A stretch of DNA of 64,000 nucleotides from Brevundimonas sp. SGAir0440 (GTDB lineage: Bacteria; Pseudomonadota; Alphaproteobacteria; Caulobacterales; Caulobacteraceae), in the NCBI RefSeq assembly GCF_005484585.1, contig NZ_CP039435.1, positions 2,542,001 to 2,606,000 of the forward strand. The letters run 5' to 3'. Below, one piece after another: positions 19,295-27,175 of this stretch. Both the position numbers and the translations under genes were made by a program. The notes beneath the pieces were generated by a model, which did not search any database, was not told the DNA's origin, and saw nothing but the letters and a program-made list of their open reading frames with translations. Positions within the stretch are counted from its first letter, which is position 1. Each line of letters begins with the position of its first letter.

Positions 19295-20353
19295 ATGAAG
19301 TCCGCCGCCCTGCCCGCCCCCTTCCACGCGCCCACTTTGGCGTCGGTGACGGCGTTCGGGCGCACGATCCGGCCGGGCGTCATGCTGTGCCTGCTGGTGA
19401 CTCTGGCCGCCATCGGTCTGACCAGCATCGAGCGCGACGTGATCGGCCATGTCTGGCTGGAGCCGCTGGTGCTGGCCATCCTCCTGGGCGCCGCCGTCCG
19501 CACCGCCTGGACGCCCGATGCGCGGTTCAAGGCCGGGATCGACTTCTCGGCCAAGACCCTGCTGGAGGTCGCGGTGGTTCTGCTCGGCGCCTCGGTCAGC
19601 GCCGCCACCCTGTCGTCGCTGGGCGTCGGCTTCGTCCTGGGCATCTTCGCCCTGGTCGCGCTCGCCATCATCGTCGGTTTCGGCGTCGGTCGCGTCTTGG
19701 GCCTGAACCCGCGCATGGCCCTGCTGGTCGCCTGCGGCAACGCCATCTGCGGCAACTCGGCCATCGCCGCCGTCGCCCCCGTCATCGACGCCGACGGGAA
19801 AGAGGTCGCCGCCTCCATCGCCTTCACCGCGGTGCTGGGCGTGATCGTGGTCCTGGCCCTGCCCCTGCTGGGCGGCCTGATCCATCTGAACAGCCTGCAA
19901 TATGGCGCCCTGGCCGGTCTGACCGTCTATGCGGTGCCGCAGGTTCTGGCCGCCGCCGCGCCCTTCGGCGCGGTCGCCACGCAAACCGGCACGGTGGTCA
20001 AGCTGGTGCGGGTGCTGATGCTCGGTCCCGTCATCCTCGCCCTGTCGCTGATCTTCCGCGACCGCGCGCCCGGCGCCGCAAAGCCCGGTCTGTCGCGCCT
20101 GCTCCCGTGGTTCATCATCGGCTTCCTGATCATGATCGGCCTGCGCTCGTTTGACCTGATCCCGCAGGCCGCGCTCGCGCCCATGGCCGCCGCCTCGGGC
20201 CTGCTGACCGTCGTCGCCATGGCCGCTTTGGGTCTGCAGACCGACATCCGCGCCGTCGCCCGCGCCGGCGGCCGCGTCGTCGCCGCCGTCATCCTGTCGC
20301 TAGGCGCCCTGGTCGTGCTGGCGCTGGCGCTGATCCGGCTGCTGGGGCTCTAG
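19295..20353 (+). CDS. YeiH/YadS-family putative anion exporter
   Basis: An integral membrane protein of 352 residues with about nine to ten helices, belonging to the UPF0324/YeiH family. Conserved family segments are FSAKTLLEVAVVLLGASVS (about 84-102), the glycine- and asparagine-rich ACGNAICGNSAIAAVAPVI (about 147-165), TAVLGVIVVLALP and YAVPQVLAAAAPFG. Members are annotated as putative sulfate exporters on thin evidence; the pairing with a YeiE-like regulator supports a role in sulfite or sulfate handling. A TTG six bases upstream is an alternative start. The stop shares CTAG with the convergent amidotransferase gene. Confidence 0.9.
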   Translation: MKSAALPAPFHAPTLASVTAFGRTIRPGVMLCLLVTLAAIGLTSIERDVIGHVWLEPLVLAILLGAAVRTAWTPDARFKAGIDFSAKTLLEVAVVLLGASVSAATLSSLGVGFVLGIFALVALAIIVGFGVGRVLGLNPRMALLVACGNAICGNSAIAAVAPVIDADGKEVAASIAFTAVLGVIVVLALPLLGGLIHLNSLQYGALAGLTVYAVPQVLAAAAPFGAVATQTGTVVKLVRVLMLGPVILALSLIFRDRAPGAAKPGLSRLLPWFIIGFLIMIGLRSFDLIPQAALAPMAAASGLLTVVAMAALGLQTDIRAVARAGGRVVAAVILSLGALVVLALALIRLLGL

Positions 20354-21081
20354 ATCCCGCTGCCGTAATCCTCGACCGGCGGCGGCGTCAGCAGCAGGAA
20401 GGCGCGGATCCAGGCGGTCAGCACCGCCCGGTCATTGGGTCGCTTCAGACTGTCGATCGCCTGATCCGCGAGATCATGCGGAATGCGCGCCCCGCGCCGT
20501 CCCTCGATCAGGGCCGCCGCATAGTCCGGCTGAAACTCCGGGTGACACTGAAACGAGATCGCATCGTCGCCCCAGGCCAGACCGGCGTAGGGCGTAAAGC
20601 CGCTGGAGGCGATCACCCGCGCATCGTCCGAAACCGCGACCACCTGATCCTGATGTGACACGGGAATGGCGATCGTCCGCGCGCGCGGATGCATCCACGT
20701 CGCATCCTCGCGCACGTCATAGCGGTGCAGCCCGACACCCCAGCCCTTGTGGGACTTCTCGACCACCCCGCCGAACGCATGGGCCAGCGCCTGATGCCCG
20801 AAACAGATGCCGACCAGCCGCGTCCGCCCCCGCGCCGCCTTCAGCCAGTCGATCAGCTGCGGGATCCACGGCAGGTCGTCATAGACCCCCGCCGCCGACC
20901 CCGTGACGATGGCTCCCTGAAAGACGGAAGGATCCTCGGGCAGATGCCCCGACTGCACGTCAAACCGCGTCGTCGGCACGCCCTCGCCCAGCAGGGCCCG
21001 AAACCGCGCCGGATAGTCGTCGAAATCGTCCTTCAGATGCTCCGGCGGGTGTCCGGTTTCCAGAATGGCGATGCGCGTCAT
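20350..21081 (-). CDS. Class I glutamine amidotransferase-like protein
   Basis: A 243-residue stand-alone amidotransferase domain related to the GuaA N-terminal domain. The nucleophile elbow is GICFGHQ with Cys93, and the catalytic His-Glu pair is in FQCHPEF (about 179-185). There is no synthetase domain, so it may hydrolyse glutamine or a gamma-glutamyl compound on its own, as PuuD-like or YbiY-like relatives do; the substrate is unknown. It lies 22 bases downstream of rlmJ on the same strand and may share its transcript. Confidence 0.87.
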   Translation of the reverse strand: MTRIAILETGHPPEHLKDDFDDYPARFRALLGEGVPTTRFDVQSGHLPEDPSVFQGAIVTGSAAGVYDDLPWIPQLIDWLKAARGRTRLVGICFGHQALAHAFGGVVEKSHKGWGVGLHRYDVREDATWMHPRARTIAIPVSHQDQVVAVSDDARVIASSGFTPYAGLAWGDDAISFQCHPEFQPDYAAALIEGRRGARIPHDLADQAIDSLKRPNDRAVLTAWIRAFLLLTPPPVEDYGSGI

Positions 21082-21103
21082 GCCACCAACCTAGTGACTG
21101 CGG

Positions 21104-21919
21104 TCAGAAGGTCCAGACCTCGGCCCGTCCGCCCGCTTCGCCGAGCGCACCCGCGACCCAGCCGCAGATCTCGGTCGCGGCCGCTTCCGCGCCTGCCGGC
21201 GGATTGACCACCACCATGGCGCAGCCGTTCATCTTCATCGGATTGTTCAGCGGCCTCAGCCGCGCCTCGGCGACCAGGGTCGGCCCGGCCTTGCCCTGCA
21301 GCCGCCGGATGAAGCCGTCGAAGGTCTCCAGATCCTTCAGCGGGGCCCAGATCGCTGCCGTCGCCGTCGGATCGCGCCTCACCACCGAAATCGCGGTCTC
21401 GGCAGACCGCACATAGTCGTCAGGCTTTTCGAAAGGCGGGTCGATCAGCACTAGCGGCCCGCGCACCTTCGCCGCCTCCGCGACCACGGCCGCATAGCCG
21501 TCGCCCTCGCGCGCGTCGGCGTTCGCGCGCCCCGCCAGCGCCTCGGCCAGCATGGCCCGCACCGGCGGGTTCAGCTCGTACCCGACATAACGACCGCCGG
21601 GCGTCAGCGCGTCCGCGATCAGCAACGGCGACCCCGGATAGAACCGCGACCCGCCCTCAGGATTCAGCGCCGCGACCTCGCCTGCCAGCGCGTCCATCAG
21701 CGGCGTCCGCTCCTCCGCGGACATCAGCCGCGCCACGCCGGCCTCGGCCTCCTTGGACCGCGCGCCGTCGCCCGACAGATCGTACAGCCCCGCTCCCGCA
21801 TGGGTGTCGAAGACCGTCAGCGGCCCCGCCGCCTGCCGCGCCTTCACCAGCCACAGCACCAGGGCGTGCTTGACCAGGTCGGCGAAGTTTCCGGCGTGAA
21901 AGCTGTGGCGATAGTTCAT
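21104..21919 (-). CDS. rlmJ: 23S rRNA (adenine(2030)-N6)-methyltransferase
   Basis: Methylates A2030 of 23S rRNA. The 271-residue protein starts with the family-specific MNYRHSFHAGNFADLVKHAL, which carries the N-terminal motif of RlmJ, then VFDTHAGAGLYDL (SAM-binding), YPGSPLLIADALTPGGRYVG, and the catalytic DPPFEKPDDY (the DPPF form of the N6-adenine signature, about 167-176). GACGAGGCGG lies before the ATG. Divergent from the small gene at 22011. Confidence 0.95.
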   Translation of the reverse strand: MNYRHSFHAGNFADLVKHALVLWLVKARQAAGPLTVFDTHAGAGLYDLSGDGARSKEAEAGVARLMSAEERTPLMDALAGEVAALNPEGGSRFYPGSPLLIADALTPGGRYVGYELNPPVRAMLAEALAGRANADAREGDGYAAVVAEAAKVRGPLVLIDPPFEKPDDYVRSAETAISVVRRDPTATAAIWAPLKDLETFDGFIRRLQGKAGPTLVAEARLRPLNNPMKMNGCAMVVVNPPAGAEAAATEICGWVAGALGEAGGRAEVWTF

Positions 21920-22010
21920 GCCGCCTCGTCCCGCGCCCGGCCCGCGCGGTCAAGCGGAACTCGCGCGCCAGACACGGCGTTCGGCCCAAGTCCTTGTACG
22001 GAAAGATGCG

Positions 22011-22355
22011 ATGGCCGCCAAAACCACCCTCACCGACGCGCAACGCAAGCCGCCCAAGGGCGTCGCGACCCAAGCCAAGCGCGGTCTCGACCTGCGCGAC
22101 AAGCACGACCGGGGCGGCACTGAGGTCGGCGTACGCCGCGCCCATCAGTTGGCGGATCAGCAGCCCGTCTCGGACAAGGACATCAAGGACATCTACAGCT
22201 ACTTCGCCCGCCACACCGTCGACAAGGACGGCAAGGGCTGGGGCAGCCGCACCGATCCTTCGGCCGGCTATATCGCCTGGCTGCTGTGGGGCGGCGACCC
22301 GGCTGAGCGCTGGATCACACGGCTGCATGACCGCCTAGAAAAGGCGAACGGGTGA
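22011..22355 (+). CDS. Small hypothetical protein coupled to topoisomerase IB (114 aa)
   Basis: The ATG follows GGAAAG by six bases and the stop overlaps the start of the topoisomerase gene, so the two are translationally coupled. The protein is basic at the N-terminus. Its C-terminal half (about 55-105) reads like a short domain with SYFARHTVDKDGKGW and YIAWLLWGGDPAERWI. I have the impression of a similar segment in phage head and prophage proteins, which would make this a domesticated phage module, but I cannot verify it. No catalytic motif is seen. A DNA-related accessory role is suggested only by the coupling. Confidence 0.75.
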   Translation: MAAKTTLTDAQRKPPKGVATQAKRGLDLRDKHDRGGTEVGVRRAHQLADQQPVSDKDIKDIYSYFARHTVDKDGKGWGSRTDPSAGYIAWLLWGGDPAERWITRLHDRLEKANG

Positions 22356-23377
22356 TGGCCGACGGATCGCACGCCTTCGAAATCGCCTCCGAAGTCCCCG
22401 AAGGCCTCAGCTATTGCAGCGACGAGTTCGCGGGCCTGACCCGCCGCCGCGCCGGCAAGGGCTGGTCCTATCGCGACGCCAAGGGCAAGACCGTCACGGA
22501 CGCCAAGACCCTGGACCGCATCCGCGCCCTGGCCATTCCGCCCGCCTGGACCGACGTCTGGATCTGTCCCAAGGCCAACGGCCATATCCAGGCCACCGGC
22601 CGGGACGTGAAGGGCCGCAAACAATACCGCTATCACAACGACTGGAGCACGGCCCGCTCGGAGAACAAGTTCGACAAGCTGCCCGCCTTCTCGCGCAACC
22701 TGCCGAAACTGCGCGACAAGGTCGAACATGACTTGGCCCTTCGCGGCGTCTGTCGCGACAAGGTGCTGGCCACCGCCGTGCGCCTGCTGGAGATCACCCT
22801 GATCCGGGTCGGCAACTCCATCTACGCCAAACAGAACCGCAGCTACGGTCTGACCACCCTGCACAAGCGCCACATCGATGTGGATGGCGCGGCCCTGACG
22901 TTCGAGTTTCGCGGCAAGAGCGGCAAGGATCACAGCGTCAGCGTCAAGGATCGCCGCCTGGCCAAGGTCGTGCGGCAGCTGGAAGGCCTGCCCGGCCAGC
23001 AACTGTTCAAATACCGCGCGGCCGACGGCACGCTGTGCCCGGTCGATTCCGACGATGTGAACGCCTACATCCGCGAGGCGATGGGCGAGCAGTTCTCGGC
23101 CAAGGACTTTCGCACCTGGGCCGGCACCGTCTCGGCTGCGCGGGCGCTGCGCGACGCCGAGGCCCCGACCTCGCCTACCGACGCCAAGCGAAAGATCACC
23201 GTCTGCGTGAAGGCCGTCGCCGGCCTGTTGGGCAACACCCCCACCGTCTGCCGCGCCTCCTATGTCCACCCCAAGGTCTTCGCCCTGTTCGAAAGCGGCG
23301 AAATCGGCAAGGCCTTGCCGGGGTCGGAGACCAAGGGGTTCGAAAAGGCGCTGATCAAACAGCTGCTCGCTGTCTGA
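22355..23377 (+). CDS. DNA topoisomerase IB (poxvirus/eukaryote type)
   Basis: Relaxes supercoiled DNA through a 3'-phosphotyrosyl intermediate without ATP. The 340-residue protein shows the family's N-terminal domain (KGWSYRDAKGKTV, IPPAWTDVWICP), the active-site Arg in ETLIRVGNSIYA-like text (here ITLIRVGNSIYAKQN), the LHKRHIDVDG segment, the FRTWAGTVSAA block with catalytic residues and the nucleophile in CRASYVHP (Tyr303). A GTG three bases upstream is an alternative start; either overlaps the stop of the preceding gene. Its role is usually accessory in bacteria. Confidence 0.95.
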   Translation: MADGSHAFEIASEVPEGLSYCSDEFAGLTRRRAGKGWSYRDAKGKTVTDAKTLDRIRALAIPPAWTDVWICPKANGHIQATGRDVKGRKQYRYHNDWSTARSENKFDKLPAFSRNLPKLRDKVEHDLALRGVCRDKVLATAVRLLEITLIRVGNSIYAKQNRSYGLTTLHKRHIDVDGAALTFEFRGKSGKDHSVSVKDRRLAKVVRQLEGLPGQQLFKYRAADGTLCPVDSDDVNAYIREAMGEQFSAKDFRTWAGTVSAARALRDAEAPTSPTDAKRKITVCVKAVAGLLGNTPTVCRASYVHPKVFALFESGEIGKALPGSETKGFEKALIKQLLAV

Positions 23378-23394
23378 TCAGCGTTACGCGTCTC

Positions 23395-24447
23395 TCAGGC
23401 GGCCTTGTCCCAGTCCAGCACGACCTTGCCCGACTGGCCCGACTTCATGGCTTCGAAGCCTTCGCGATAGTCGGCGTAGCCCAGGCGGTGGGTGATCAGC
23501 GGGCTCAGATCAAGCCCGGCCTTCAGCAGGCCCAGCATCTTGCGCCAGGTGGTGAACATCTCGCGCCCATAGACGCCCTTGATGGTCAGGGCCTTCAGGA
23601 TGATCGCGCCCCAGTCGGTTTCCATCGGCTTGCCGGGAATGCCCAGCAGCGCCATGCCGCCGCCCATGATCAGGGTGTCGATGCACTGTTTGAAGGCGAT
23701 GGGCGAACCCGACATCTCCAGCGCCACGTCGAAGCCGACCTTCAGGCCCAGTTCCTTCATGACATCGTGAATGTCTTCCTTGGTCGTATTCACGGTGCGA
23801 ACGCCCGGCGCGACCTTCTGCGCCAGCTCCAGCCGGAAGTCGTTGATGTCGGTCAGGACAACGGTGCGCGCGCCCGCGTGACGGGCGACAGCGGCGGCCA
23901 TCATGCCGATCGGGCCGGCGCCAGTGACCAGCACGTCCTCGCCCAGCAGGTCGAACTGTTGCGCCGTGTGCACCGCATTGCCGAACGGATCCAGGATCGA
24001 GCCGATCTCATAGGGCACGTCGTCCGGCAGTTCGATGACGTTGAAGGCCGGCGCCACGACGAACTCGGCGAAGGCGCCCTGACGGTTGACGCCAATGCCG
24101 CGCGTCTTGGGGTCCAGGTGAAAATGTCCGGCGCGGGCGGCTTCCGAGTTCAGGTCGATGACGTGACCCTCGGCCGAGACGCGCTGGCCGATCCTCAGCG
24201 GACGATCCACATCCTTGCCGATGGCGACGATCTCGCCGGCGAACTCGTGGCCGGTGATCATCGGGGTCGGAACGTTCTTCTGGGACCACTCGTCCCAGTT
24301 CCAGATGTGGATGTCGGTGCCGCAGACGGCGGTGCGATGCACGCGGATCAGCACGTCCTCCGGTCCCGCCTTGGGGATCGGCGCGTCGATCAGGTCCAGG
24401 CCGACGCCAGGCGCGGTCTTGGCCAGGGCCTTCATCGTGTCGGTCAT
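23395..24447 (-). CDS. tdh: L-threonine 3-dehydrogenase
   Basis: Oxidises L-threonine to 2-amino-3-ketobutyrate with NAD. The 350-residue zinc alcohol dehydrogenase-type protein has the catalytic zinc ligands in TAVCGTDIHIWNWDEW (Cys near 42) and ITGHEFAGE, the structural zinc region as modified in Tdh, and the nucleotide-binding VTGAGPIGMMAAAVARHAGA (about 168-187). AGGGAG precedes the ATG. It lies downstream of kbl on the same strand after 105 bases, and the two steps together turn threonine into glycine and acetyl-CoA. Confidence 0.96.
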   Translation of the reverse strand: MTDTMKALAKTAPGVGLDLIDAPIPKAGPEDVLIRVHRTAVCGTDIHIWNWDEWSQKNVPTPMITGHEFAGEIVAIGKDVDRPLRIGQRVSAEGHVIDLNSEAARAGHFHLDPKTRGIGVNRQGAFAEFVVAPAFNVIELPDDVPYEIGSILDPFGNAVHTAQQFDLLGEDVLVTGAGPIGMMAAAVARHAGARTVVLTDINDFRLELAQKVAPGVRTVNTTKEDIHDVMKELGLKVGFDVALEMSGSPIAFKQCIDTLIMGGGMALLGIPGKPMETDWGAIILKALTIKGVYGREMFTTWRKMLGLLKAGLDLSPLITHRLGYADYREGFEAMKSGQSGKVVLDWDKAA

Positions 24448-24552
24448 AGTCTCAACTCCCTGAAATCACGGCTACGGGTTCATCCCGAAACCCGCGGCTG
24501 AGGCCCCACGCCTCCTCGCCGCTTGGTCTTCGTCGATGGCGGGCGAAAGGGG

Positions 24553-25743
24553 CTAAATGACGCCCAGTTCTCGTCCCGCCTGAGTGAACACTTCGACCGT
24601 CCGGTCGATCTGATCGAAAGTATGCGCCGCCGACATCTGTGTGCGGATTCGCGCCTGGTCGCGCGGCACCACGGGGAACGAGAACCCGATCACATAGACG
24701 CCCAGCTCCAGCGCACGGGCCGCGAAATCCTGCGCCAGTTTGGCGTCGCCCAGCATGACCGGGATGATCGGATGTTCGCCGTCCAGCAGGGTAAAGCCTG
24801 CGTCCGACATGGCCCCGCGATAGCGATGGGCGTTGGCCGACAGGCGGGTGCGCAATGCATCGCCTTCCGACCCTTGGGCGATGCGGATCGCCTCCAGGCT
24901 GGACCCGCACACAGCCGGCGCCAGGGCGTTGGAGAATAGATAGGGCCGCGCCCGCTGTTTCAGCAGTTCGACCACCGACTTCTTCGCGCAGATGAAACCG
25001 CCCATGGCGCCGCCCAGGGCCTTGCCGAAGGTGCCGGTGACGAAATCCACCTCGACACCGTGATGTGCGAACGAGCCCTTGCCTTGCGGGCCCAAAAAGC
25101 CCGTCGCGTGGCAGTCGTCCACCATGATCAGGGCGTCATATTTGTCAGCCAGCGCCCGGATCTCGTCCAGCTTGGCGATATAGCCGTCCATCGAGAAGGC
25201 GCCGTCGGTGGCGATTATAATGTCGCGGGCACCGGCCGCGCGGGCCTCCTTCAGCCGGCTTTCCAACTCGTCCATGTCGGAGTTGGCGAAGCGATAGCGT
25301 TTGGCCTTGCACAGCCGCACCCCGTCGATGATCGAGGCGTGGTTCAGGCTGTCGGAGACGATGGCGTCGTTCTCGCCCAGCAGCGGCTCGAACAGACCGC
25401 CGTTGGCGTCGAAGGCGGCGGCGAACAGGATCGCGTCCTCGAAACCGAGATAGGAGGCGATGGCCGCTTCCAGTTCCTTGTGGATCTCCAGCGTGCCGCA
25501 GATGAAACGCACGGACGCGGTGCCGGCGCCCCACTTCGCTTGCGCCGACATCCCGGCTTGGGTCACGCGCTCGTCGCCGGCCAGGCCAAGATAGTTGTTG
25601 GCGCAGAAGTTCAGCACGTCGCGTCCGGCGACCTGGATCACAGGCCCTTGGCGCGAGGCGATGATGCGTTCGGGCTTGGTCAGGCCCTGGGCGTCGATCT
25701 CGGACAGTTCGCCGGCGACGCGGTCGTAGAAGCTCTGGGTCAT
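24553..25743 (-). CDS. kbl: 2-amino-3-ketobutyrate coenzyme A ligase (glycine C-acetyltransferase)
   Basis: A PLP enzyme that cleaves 2-amino-3-ketobutyrate with CoA into glycine and acetyl-CoA. The 396-residue protein starts MTQSFYDRVAGELSEIDAQG like family members, has NFCANNYLGLA near 45-55, the PLP-phosphate region DSLNHASIIDG near 131-141, DDCHATGFLG near 209-218 and the PLP lysine in TGTFGKALGG (Lys241). It is the first gene of kbl-tdh. The 42-base gap to the upstream lipoprotein gene is too small to say whether it has its own promoter. Confidence 0.96.
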   Translation of the reverse strand: MTQSFYDRVAGELSEIDAQGLTKPERIIASRQGPVIQVAGRDVLNFCANNYLGLAGDERVTQAGMSAQAKWGAGTASVRFICGTLEIHKELEAAIASYLGFEDAILFAAAFDANGGLFEPLLGENDAIVSDSLNHASIIDGVRLCKAKRYRFANSDMDELESRLKEARAAGARDIIIATDGAFSMDGYIAKLDEIRALADKYDALIMVDDCHATGFLGPQGKGSFAHHGVEVDFVTGTFGKALGGAMGGFICAKKSVVELLKQRARPYLFSNALAPAVCGSSLEAIRIAQGSEGDALRTRLSANAHRYRGAMSDAGFTLLDGEHPIIPVMLGDAKLAQDFAARALELGVYVIGFSFPVVPRDQARIRTQMSAAHTFDQIDRTVEVFTQAGRELGVI

Positions 25744-25785
25744 GGGCCGCGACCTACGCCGATTTTCGATCGGTTTCCACCCGCC

Positions 25786-26700
25786 TCAGGTCGCCGGCGC
25801 CGGGTTGGCCTCGGCCCGGATCGGACTGACGCGAATGCGGCCGCCGCAGGGGCTGAACGAGAACGGCAGGCTGACGGTGGCCGTATCGCTGGGCGCGGTG
25901 ACCTTTATCGCAGCCGCATCGGGACACGTCTTTTGCATCGCTTCATTAGGCACGACGCTCCAGGCCATTTCGAAATAGGCCTTGGCGCGGGGCGCCAGTT
26001 GCACCGGCGTCGGGGCCTGGCCTTGGCGGAAATAGCTTCCCGGGCTCTGTTCGGCGCGAATGGACGACAGGGTGCGTCCCCGCGCGTCCTGCAAGGTCAC
26101 GGTCGGATAGCCGGTCAGGCTGCAAGCCTGGGTTCCGATATTCTGAAGACTGAAGTTGCTGACCCGGTTTCCGGCGCCTGCATCGCCGTCGCCCGCAGCC
26201 AGCGTCAGTTGCGGCCCCTTGCAGGGCAGCGCAGCCGGCAAAACCCCGCCGGTCGCCTCGGTCGGCGTCTGACCTGGCGTCGGCAGCGGTCCGGGCGTCG
26301 CATCCGCCCCGGGAATCGGCCGCGAGCAGCGCTCCAGCATCGCGACGCCGGTCGTGCCGTCCGGACCCAGTCGGCTCAGCGTGCCGCTCTCCTGCCCATC
26401 GCGCGTCGCCGTCCACCATTCCACGCCGCCGCCGACATAGCGCGCGCCGCTGGCGGCCTGCACCGAACGCAAGGCAAAGGTCTGGTTCTGATGGGTCAGC
26501 TTGGCGTTGTCGCTGTCGATATACTGGACCTGAAGCGTCGCGCCGCTTTCGCAGGCATAGCCGACCGAGGGCGCATTGGATGCAGGGGCGGCCGACGGTT
26601 CGACCGGGGCGGCGGGCTGTTCCGGCTCGGTGCGAGAGCAGGCTGCGGCGCCTGTCAGGGCGGCGATGGCGACGAAGGCGGTCAGGCGGTGCGACATCAT
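25786..26700 (-). CDS. Lipoprotein with MliC-like and DUF4232-like domains (304 aa)
   Basis: A lipoprotein signal ends at Cys21 (GAAAC). Residues about 48-118 resemble MliC, the inhibitor of c-type lysozyme: YACESGATLQVQY, a middle KLTHQNQTFAL, and a late VEWWTATRDGQESGTL. A Pro-rich linker follows, then a second domain (about 165-295) of DUF4232 type beginning CKGPQLTLAAGDGDAGAGNR-like text with LQNIGTQACSLTGYPTVTL. AGAGGACA lies before the start. It follows the epimerase gene by 52 bases, so it may be a passenger at the end of the propionate operon. Function is inferred from the MliC part only: possible periplasmic or surface lysozyme protection. Confidence 0.78.
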   Translation of the reverse strand: MMSHRLTAFVAIAALTGAAACSRTEPEQPAAPVEPSAAPASNAPSVGYACESGATLQVQYIDSDNAKLTHQNQTFALRSVQAASGARYVGGGVEWWTATRDGQESGTLSRLGPDGTTGVAMLERCSRPIPGADATPGPLPTPGQTPTEATGGVLPAALPCKGPQLTLAAGDGDAGAGNRVSNFSLQNIGTQACSLTGYPTVTLQDARGRTLSSIRAEQSPGSYFRQGQAPTPVQLAPRAKAYFEMAWSVVPNEAMQKTCPDAAAIKVTAPSDTATVSLPFSFSPCGGRIRVSPIRAEANPAPAT

Positions 26701-26752
26701 GTCATGTCCTCTGGTTTCGGCTTCAACGGCCCAACCTGACCAAAGGCTCCGC

Positions 26753-27175
26753 TTAATGCCCCGCTTTCGGCGTCTCCATCAGTTCGATGAGCACGCCGCC
26801 CATCTCCTTGGGATGCAGGAAGACCACCGGCGTCCCATGCGCCCCGATGCGCGGTTCGCCCGTGCCCAGGATCGTCATCCCCTTGGCCCGCATCTCGGCG
26901 ACGGCGGCGTCGATGTCGGCGACCTCGAAACAGACGTGATGCTGGCCGCCCTTGGGATTCTTGGCCAGGAAGCCGACGATGGGACTGGTGTCGTCATAGG
27001 GTTCGATCAGCTCGATCTGGGCCGTCGGCGTATCGACGAAACAGACCTTCACCCCCTGCGCCGGCAGGTCGAACGGCTCGCCGATCTTCGTCGCGCCCAG
27101 GATATCGCGATACAATTTGATCGAGTCGGCGACGGATGGCGTGGCGACGCCGACGTGGTTCAGGGCGCCGATCAT
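26753..27175 (-). CDS. mce: Methylmalonyl-CoA epimerase
   Basis: Interconverts the (S) and (R) forms of methylmalonyl-CoA between the carboxylase and the mutase. The 140-residue VOC-fold protein starts [13 protein letters not shown] (metal His7) and has [17 protein letters not shown] (second metal His about 87) and [17 protein letters not shown] with the final glutamate ligand. Its ATG overlaps the mutB stop in ATGA, indicating translational coupling. Confidence 0.96.
   Translation of the reverse strand: MIGALNHVGVATPSVADSIKLYRDILGATKIGEPFDLPAQGVKVCFVDTPTAQIELIEPYDDTSPIVGFLAKNPKGGQHHVCFEVADIDAAVAEMRAKGMTILGTGEPRIGAHGTPVVFLHPKEMGGVLIELMETPKAGH

Noticed and set aside
24448..24552. Possible terminator or attenuator hairpin between kbl and tdh (CGGGTT/AACCCG).
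   Set aside because: The stem is short, no T-tract follows, and both genes act in one pathway; not strong enough to list.
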